Source: an uncultured Eubacteriales bacterium
GTDB taxonomy: Bacteria > Bacillota > Clostridia > Oscillospirales > Acutalibacteraceae
NCBI GenBank assembly: GCA_948933715.1
Contig: CAQZPH010000015.1
Span: forward strand, 1 to 17,372
Direction: 5' to 3'
Length of the DNA: 17,372 bases
Shown: positions 13,284 through 17,372 of the stretch, piece after piece
Position numbering within the stretch: position 1 is the stretch's first letter
How the letters are laid out: each line of letters opens with the position of its first letter
Notes under the pieces: generated by a model
What the model was told of the DNA's origin: nothing
Database searches by the model: none
Seen by the model: the letters and a program-made list of their open reading frames with translations, nothing else
Program-made: the position numbers and the translations under genes

Positions 13284-14981
13284 ATGTTAATGAGTAATTT
13301 ATTTGGAGAACGTTTACGATCAAAACCTGCCGATGCAAGTTTAAATAGTCATATATTTTTGTTAAGAGGTGGCTATGTAAGACCTGTTGGAAGTGGCCTT
13401 TATTCTTTTATGACCCCTTGTGTTAGAATCCAGAAAAAAATAGAAAAAATAATAAGAGAAGAAATGGATAAAGTTGGCGGTCAAGAGGTCTTACTGCCTT
13501 TTGTTGTTCCGGCTGAATTGTGGAAACAATCAGGTAGATTTTCAAGCGTTGGGAATGAACTTTTAAGAATAAAAGATAGATCAGAAAGAGACATGGTATT
13601 ATCGATGACTCATGAAGAGGCTGCTGTGTATCTTGCAAAATCTGAGGCTAAGTCGTATTTAAATTATCCATTTATGATTTACCAAATTCAAACAAAATTT
13701 CGTGATGAACCTAGAGCACGTGGGGGACTCGTTAGAGTACGTGAATTTACTATGAAAGATGCTTATTCCTTTCATACTTCTTTAGAGGATCTTGATAGGT
13801 ATTATGAAAAGATGCATAAAGCTTATGAGAGAATCTTTGAAAAGGTAGGATTAGATGTTGTATCAATATATTCAGATACAGGTATGATGGGTGGAAATGG
13901 AGCACATGAGTTTATGCTTTTATCAGAATCCGGCGAAGATTCCATTGTTATCTGTGATAAATGTGATTACAAAGCGAATATGGAAGTTGCTACATCTAAT
14001 TATGAAAACAATAATATGGTAGAAGAGAGCAAACAAGAAGTATATACTGAAGGCATCAAAACAATAGAAGAGTTAACTGCATTTTTAAAAATAGAAAAAA
14101 GGCAAACCATAAAAGCAGTTGTATATGCTGCAGAAGGCTATAAAAATCCTGTGATAGTTTTTATAAGAGGAGATCTTCAGGTTAATGAAGCTAAACTTAG
14201 AAATCTTATAAAAGCTGATATTAATGAACTTGCAGATTTAAAACCATACGGATTGATATCAGGATCTATTGGTCCATCTGACGAGATTTTAAATAGTTGC
14301 AGTGTAATTTTTGATGCATCGCTTGAAAATGAACCAAATATGGTAGTTGGTGCTAATAAAAAGGATTATCATATTAAAGGTTTTAGTGTTTTAAGAGATT
14401 TAAATACTAAAATGAAGTTTAGTGATGTGTCAAAAGTAAAAGAAGGACAATGTTGTCCTTCTTGTGGCAACCCCTTAAAGATTGAACGTGGCATAGAAAT
14501 GGGAAATATCTTTAAACTTGGGACAAAATATACTGAAAATATGGATATGAAATATGTGGACAAAGACGGGACACATAAAACTCCAGTAATGGGTTGTTAC
14601 GGAATTGGCCTTGGAAGATTGATTGCCGGTGTTATTGAAGCTTCTCATGATGATTATGGTCCCATTTGGCCAAAGAGTATAGCTCCCTGGCAAATACATA
14701 TATGTGTTCTTAATATAAACAATGAAAAAGTTAAAGAAAAAAGCTTTAAAATTTATGATGACCTTAAAAATAAATATGAAATTTTGTTTGATGATAGAAA
14801 TTTGTCTGCGGGAGCGCAATTTGCGGATGCAGATTTGTTAGGAATACCGCTTAGAATTATTGTAAGTAGCCGTAATGTTGATAATGATCAAGTGGAAGTG
14901 GTTACACGCTTTAACAGAGAATCAAAAGTTATAAATTATGATGAATTATATAGTTTTATAGAGGATTTTTATAATTGTTAA
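13284..14981 (+). CDS. proS: Prolyl-tRNA synthetase, bacterial type
   Basis: 565-residue class II aminoacyl-tRNA synthetase of the bacterial ProS type, which charges tRNA-Pro and edits mischarged alanine. The N-terminus MSNLFGERLRSKPADASLNSHIFLLRGGYVRPVGSGLYS is diagnostic. Motif 2 is seen in YQIQTKFRDEPRARGGLVRVREFTMKDAYSFH. The inserted YbaK-like editing domain spans about 225-400, flanked by paired cysteines CDKC and CPSCG, and contains AVVYAAEGYKNPVIVFIRGDLQVNEAKL-type sequence. Motif 3 is GCYGIGLGRLIAGVIE, followed by the anticodon-binding domain with HICVLNIN and LFDDRNLSAGAQFADADLLGIPLRI. The ATG at 13284 gives the usual M-x-MSNLF start; AAGGAG at 13266-13271 lies 12 nt upstream. No convincing terminator follows. 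Confidence 0.97.
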   Translation: MLMSNLFGERLRSKPADASLNSHIFLLRGGYVRPVGSGLYSFMTPCVRIQKKIEKIIREEMDKVGGQEVLLPFVVPAELWKQSGRFSSVGNELLRIKDRSERDMVLSMTHEEAAVYLAKSEAKSYLNYPFMIYQIQTKFRDEPRARGGLVRVREFTMKDAYSFHTSLEDLDRYYEKMHKAYERIFEKVGLDVVSIYSDTGMMGGNGAHEFMLLSESGEDSIVICDKCDYKANMEVATSNYENNNMVEESKQEVYTEGIKTIEELTAFLKIEKRQTIKAVVYAAEGYKNPVIVFIRGDLQVNEAKLRNLIKADINELADLKPYGLISGSIGPSDEILNSCSVIFDASLENEPNMVVGANKKDYHIKGFSVLRDLNTKMKFSDVSKVKEGQCCPSCGNPLKIERGIEMGNIFKLGTKYTENMDMKYVDKDGTHKTPVMGCYGIGLGRLIAGVIEASHDDYGPIWPKSIAPWQIHICVLNINNEKVKEKSFKIYDDLKNKYEILFDDRNLSAGAQFADADLLGIPLRIIVSSRNVDNDQVEVVTRFNRESKVINYDELYSFIEDFYNC

Positions 14982-15178
14982 TCTTCTTTTAATGATAATC
15001 TTAGGTTACTAGCAGTTTGTTTTTAAACCTTTTATGCTGATCGGTTTATTAAAGAAATAAAAATATAGATTGGGTAGGAATAATACTTAATTTATAGATT
15101 ATTTAGAATTAGAATAATTGGTATTATAAATATACAATAATAACGTTAGCAAAATTTATTCGTTTGGATGTGTGTTAT

Positions 15179-16090
15179 TTGAAGGATTTAATTATAATAG
15201 GTGCAGGTCCAGCCGGGCTCACAGCAGCATTATATGCTGCAAGAGCTGGATTATCTATTTTAGTTTTAGAAAAGAACATATATGGTGGGCAAGTAGCAAT
15301 AACAAGTGAGATTGAAAATTATCCTGCGATTGAGAGAATATCAGGTGTAGATTTTTCTATGAATATTTATAATCAAGTAATAAATCAAGGAGTTGAAATA
15401 TTACTTGAAGAAGCTAAGGAAGTTAACTTTGAGGGTGAAGTAAAAACTGTAAAGACAAATTTAAATAAATATGAATCTAAATCGATTATAATTGCTAATG
15501 GGGTCAAAAGAAGGAAACTTTTATGTAAAGGAGAAGAAGAATTTTTAGGCCGGGGCGTTTCATATTGTGCCACATGTGATGGAGCTTTTTTTAAAGGTAA
15601 AGATGTAGCAATAGTAGGAGCAGGAAACACAGCTCTTGAAGACGCTTTGTTTTTATCAAATATTTGCAAGAGTGTAACTATTATAGTCCGCAAAGATAAA
15701 GTTAAAGGAGAAAAAAAGCTTTTTGAAGCTATACAAAAAAAAGGCAACATAAACGTGATCTATAACACAGTTGTTAATGAAATAGGTGGAAAGGATAATA
15801 AAGTCTCTTTTTTAAAAACACTTAATACAACAACCAATAAAGAAAAAATACTTAATGTTAGTGCGATATTCATTGCAATAGGCTTAGAACCAGATAATAG
15901 AATATTTTCAGGATCTATAGATATTGATGAAAATGGATATATAATTTCAAATGAAGATTGTCGCACTAAAATACCTGGAGTCTTCGTTGCAGGAGACACA
16001 AGAACTAAATATTTAAGGCAGATAGTTACAGCGCAATCTGATGGAGCTATTGCAGTCTCTAGAGTATCTGAATATCTAAATTCCAAGTAA
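15179..16090 (+). CDS. Thioredoxin-disulfide reductase or close homologue
   Basis: 303 residues, the length of low-molecular-weight TrxB, an FAD/NAD(P)H enzyme reducing thioredoxin. The FAD motif GAGPAG is at 8-13 in KDLIIIGAGPAGLTAALYAARAG. The NAD(P)H domain has GAGNTALEDALFLS. The redox-active site CATC is at residues 130-133 in YCATCDGAFFKGK, and the second FAD contact is VFVAGDTRTKYLRQIVTAQSDGAIA near the end. I prefer TTG at 15179 because it gives the family N-terminus and has GGATGTG (15166-15172), one mismatch from GGAGGTG, 6 nt before it; an in-frame TTG at 15164 or GTG at 15170 would add up to five residues. No thioredoxin gene is adjacent, so the electron acceptor could also be another small redox protein. 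Confidence 0.88.
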   Translation: MKDLIIIGAGPAGLTAALYAARAGLSILVLEKNIYGGQVAITSEIENYPAIERISGVDFSMNIYNQVINQGVEILLEEAKEVNFEGEVKTVKTNLNKYESKSIIIANGVKRRKLLCKGEEEFLGRGVSYCATCDGAFFKGKDVAIVGAGNTALEDALFLSNICKSVTIIVRKDKVKGEKKLFEAIQKKGNINVIYNTVVNEIGGKDNKVSFLKTLNTTTNKEKILNVSAIFIAIGLEPDNRIFSGSIDIDENGYIISNEDCRTKIPGVFVAGDTRTKYLRQIVTAQSDGAIAVSRVSEYLNSK

Positions 16091-16117
16091 AAAGGTACCA
16101 TAATGGTACCTTTTTAT
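16089..16117 (+). terminator. Intrinsic terminator after the thioredoxin-reductase-like gene
   Basis: AAAAAGGTACCA (16089-16100) pairs with TGGTACCTTTTT (16104-16115) in a 12-bp perfect stem with a 3-nt TAA loop, ending in the U-run. The first arm includes the last two bases of the stop codon. Confidence 0.9.
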
Positions 16118-16255
16118 AGATGAAAAATAGACTGAGTTAGAGTTTGTAAGCATCTATTTAGATAAAATAATAAAAAGACTGTCAGCTATGTTTTTTTACA
16201 CTGTAAAAATTTTAAGAATCCGTACAACAATTTTTAAAAAGGCAGGTGTTAATTG

Positions 16256-16618
16256 ATGCATTCGATAGGGATTGATTTAGTAGAGATTAAAAGAATAGAG
16301 ACTTCAATGAAAAATACAAGATTTTTAAATAGGTTACTTGGGGAAAGTGAATATACTCAGCTAAAAAAAAGAGGATTTCCGCCTAGAAGTGTAGCAGTTA
16401 ACTTTTGTGCTAAAGAAGCTTTTCTTAAATCATTGGGAAAAGGTTTAGGGGATATTAATTTAACAGAAATAGAGCTTTTAAGGAAAGAAAATGGTCAGCC
16501 TTACTTAAAATTAGGCAAAAACGCACTTAACTTAGTTGATGAAGGTATAAAGTTTTCTGTAAGTGCGACCCATACTGAAAATTATGCAAGTGTTGTTGTT
16601 TTAGCTTATAAGATATAA
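16256..16618 (+). CDS. acpS: Holo-[acyl-carrier-protein] synthase
   Basis: 120-residue AcpS, which transfers 4'-phosphopantetheine from coenzyme A to a serine of apo-ACP to activate it for fatty acid synthesis. The N-terminal IGIDLVEIKRIE contains the Mg-binding Asp7. NFCAKEAFLKSLGKGLGDI contains Glu54, the second metal ligand, and Lys58. The C-terminal SVSATHTENYASVVVLAY is typical. The ATG at 16256 is favoured over an in-frame TTG at 16253 because GGCAGGTG (16241-16248) is 7 nt upstream. Followed 21 bp later by nnrD, a linkage common in Clostridia and Bacilli. Confidence 0.96.
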   Translation: MHSIGIDLVEIKRIETSMKNTRFLNRLLGESEYTQLKKRGFPPRSVAVNFCAKEAFLKSLGKGLGDINLTEIELLRKENGQPYLKLGKNALNLVDEGIKFSVSATHTENYASVVVLAYKI

Positions 16619-16639
16619 AATTATGTAGGAGAAATAAGT

Positions 16640-17372
16640 ATGAAAGAAATTGCTTTTTCAGACATAGAAAAAAACTTTCCTAAAAGACAAAAAGAAACTC
16701 ATAAAGGTAGCTATGGCCGGTTACTATGTGTATGCGGAAGTGTAGGTATGGCAGGCGCAGCTATATTATCCGCTAGTTCAGCCATGAGGTGTGGAGTTGG
16801 AATTGTAAATATAGCTTTGCCAAAATCTATATATAAAATAGTAGCTTCACAGCTTGCAGAACCAATTTTTACTTTATTAACTGAAAATAAAGTAGGAACT
16901 ATAAGTTTTGACAGCATGGATTTATTATCAGAATCGTTAAAAAAGTCGACTTCTTGTTTAATTGGATGTGGACTAGGAGAAAGTGAGGATACAAAAAAAG
17001 TAGTATATAAAATTATAAAGGAATATAAAAAACCATTAGTTATAGATGCAGATGGAATAAATGCCGTATCTTATAATATAGATATATTAAAGACGGCAAA
17101 ATCAGAGATAATATTAACGCCTCATATTGGAGAAATGGCACGACTAATGAGTACAAGTATAAAAGATGTAAAGGAAAATAAATTAAAAATAGTAAAAGAG
17201 TTTTCAAGAAATTATAATGTTATTCTTGTACTAAAAGACTATGAAACAATAATAGCTTTACCAAGTGGTGAAATATTTATAAATAAGACCGGAAACCCAG
17301 GAATGGCAACTGCAGGAAGCGGAGATATTTTAGCAGGAATGATTTCAGCATTTTTAGCGCAAGGTATGCCTT
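16640..17372 (+). CDS. nnrD: ADP/ATP-dependent NAD(P)H-hydrate dehydratase, 3' end cut by the window
   Basis: At least 244 residues, running off the end without a stop. The ribokinase-like fold repairs hydrated NAD(P)H by ATP- or ADP-dependent dehydration. Family motifs seen are HKGSYGRLLCVCGSVGMAGAA at the N-terminus, IGCGLGE, VIDADGIN, LTPHIGEMARL, and the catalytic GNPGMATAGSGDILAGM with Asp229. The N-terminal epimerase domain (NnrE/YjeF_N) that is often fused to it is absent: the ATG at 16640, with TAGGAG at 16626-16631, starts directly in the dehydratase domain. The epimerase may be a separate gene outside the window. Probably one operon with acpS. Confidence 0.93.
   Translation, partial: MKEIAFSDIEKNFPKRQKETHKGSYGRLLCVCGSVGMAGAAILSASSAMRCGVGIVNIALPKSIYKIVASQLAEPIFTLLTENKVGTISFDSMDLLSESLKKSTSCLIGCGLGESEDTKKVVYKIIKEYKKPLVIDADGINAVSYNIDILKTAKSEIILTPHIGEMARLMSTSIKDVKENKLKIVKEFSRNYNVILVLKDYETIIALPSGEIFINKTGNPGMATAGSGDILAGMISAFLAQGMP

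Noticed and set aside
14475..14819. Minus-strand hydrophobic frame antisense to proS
   Set aside because: It is a shadow of the well-supported ProS reading frame without initiation signals.
15024..15048. Possible terminator after proS (TAAACC/GGTTTA, 13-nt loop)
   Set aside because: Only 6 bp, A/T-rich, and followed by TTAAAG rather than a U-run. No credible terminator was found for proS.
1..17372. CRISPR arrays, insertion sequences, tRNA genes, prophage or attachment sites
   Set aside because: Looked for regularly spaced repeats, transposase motifs, terminal inverted repeats and cloverleaf patterns; none were found.

Overview
The window is AT-rich DNA that reads like a chromosome segment from a low-GC Firmicute of the class Clostridia. 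The indications are strong AGGAGG-type ribosome binding sites, frequent TTG/GTG starts, an L10-type leader, hairpin-plus-U-run terminators after most units, and protein families such as bacterial ProS, stand-alone NnrD and a short Rieske oxidoreductase typical of that group. I cannot name the species. No mobile element, CRISPR array, tRNA or rRNA was found.

Layout. (1) Positions 1-3190, plus strand: nusG, rplK, rplA, rplJ and rplL, preceded by what may be the last codons of secE. This block has rich cis-regulation. A similar asymmetric-loop hairpin resembling the ribosomal protein L1 mRNA target lies in front of both rplK and rplA. A strong terminator closes rplA. A TTGACA promoter with an L10-type attenuator leader then restarts transcription for rplJ-rplL. 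Two terminators follow rplL, and rpoB, its usual neighbour, is absent. (2) 3375-5502, plus strand: a two-gene operon of an FAD oxidoreductase with a compact C-terminal Rieske [2Fe-2S] module and an overlapping tocopherol-cyclase-like protein. (3) 5717-5992: a single-gene unit encoding a 91-residue Asn/Glu-rich, probably disordered protein of unknown function. (4) 6137-7063: a diacylglycerol-kinase-family lipid kinase. (5) 7124-13105, minus strand: a seven-gene dTDP-L-rhamnose and glycosyltransferase operon (GT2, rmlA, rmlD, rmlB, GT2, rmlC, GT2), read from a consensus promoter at 13143-13171 and ending at a two-way terminator shared with the lipid kinase. (6) 13284 to the end, plus strand: proS, a thioredoxin-reductase-like flavoprotein, acpS and nnrD (cut by the window edge).

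How it fits together. The ribosomal block couples transcription elongation (NusG) to the L11/L1 and L10/L12 stalk proteins, with separate feedback switches likely for each half. The rhamnose operon contains all four enzymes needed to make dTDP-L-rhamnose from glucose-1-phosphate, plus three transferases, but no flippase, polymerase or exporter, so its glycan must be finished or exported by genes elsewhere. The Rieske/tocopherol-cyclase-like pair, with translationally coupled genes and unknown substrates, and the solitary acidic protein are the least explained coding content. The duplicated L1-like RNA elements, with a possible competing hairpin in front of the first, are the most interesting non-coding content.
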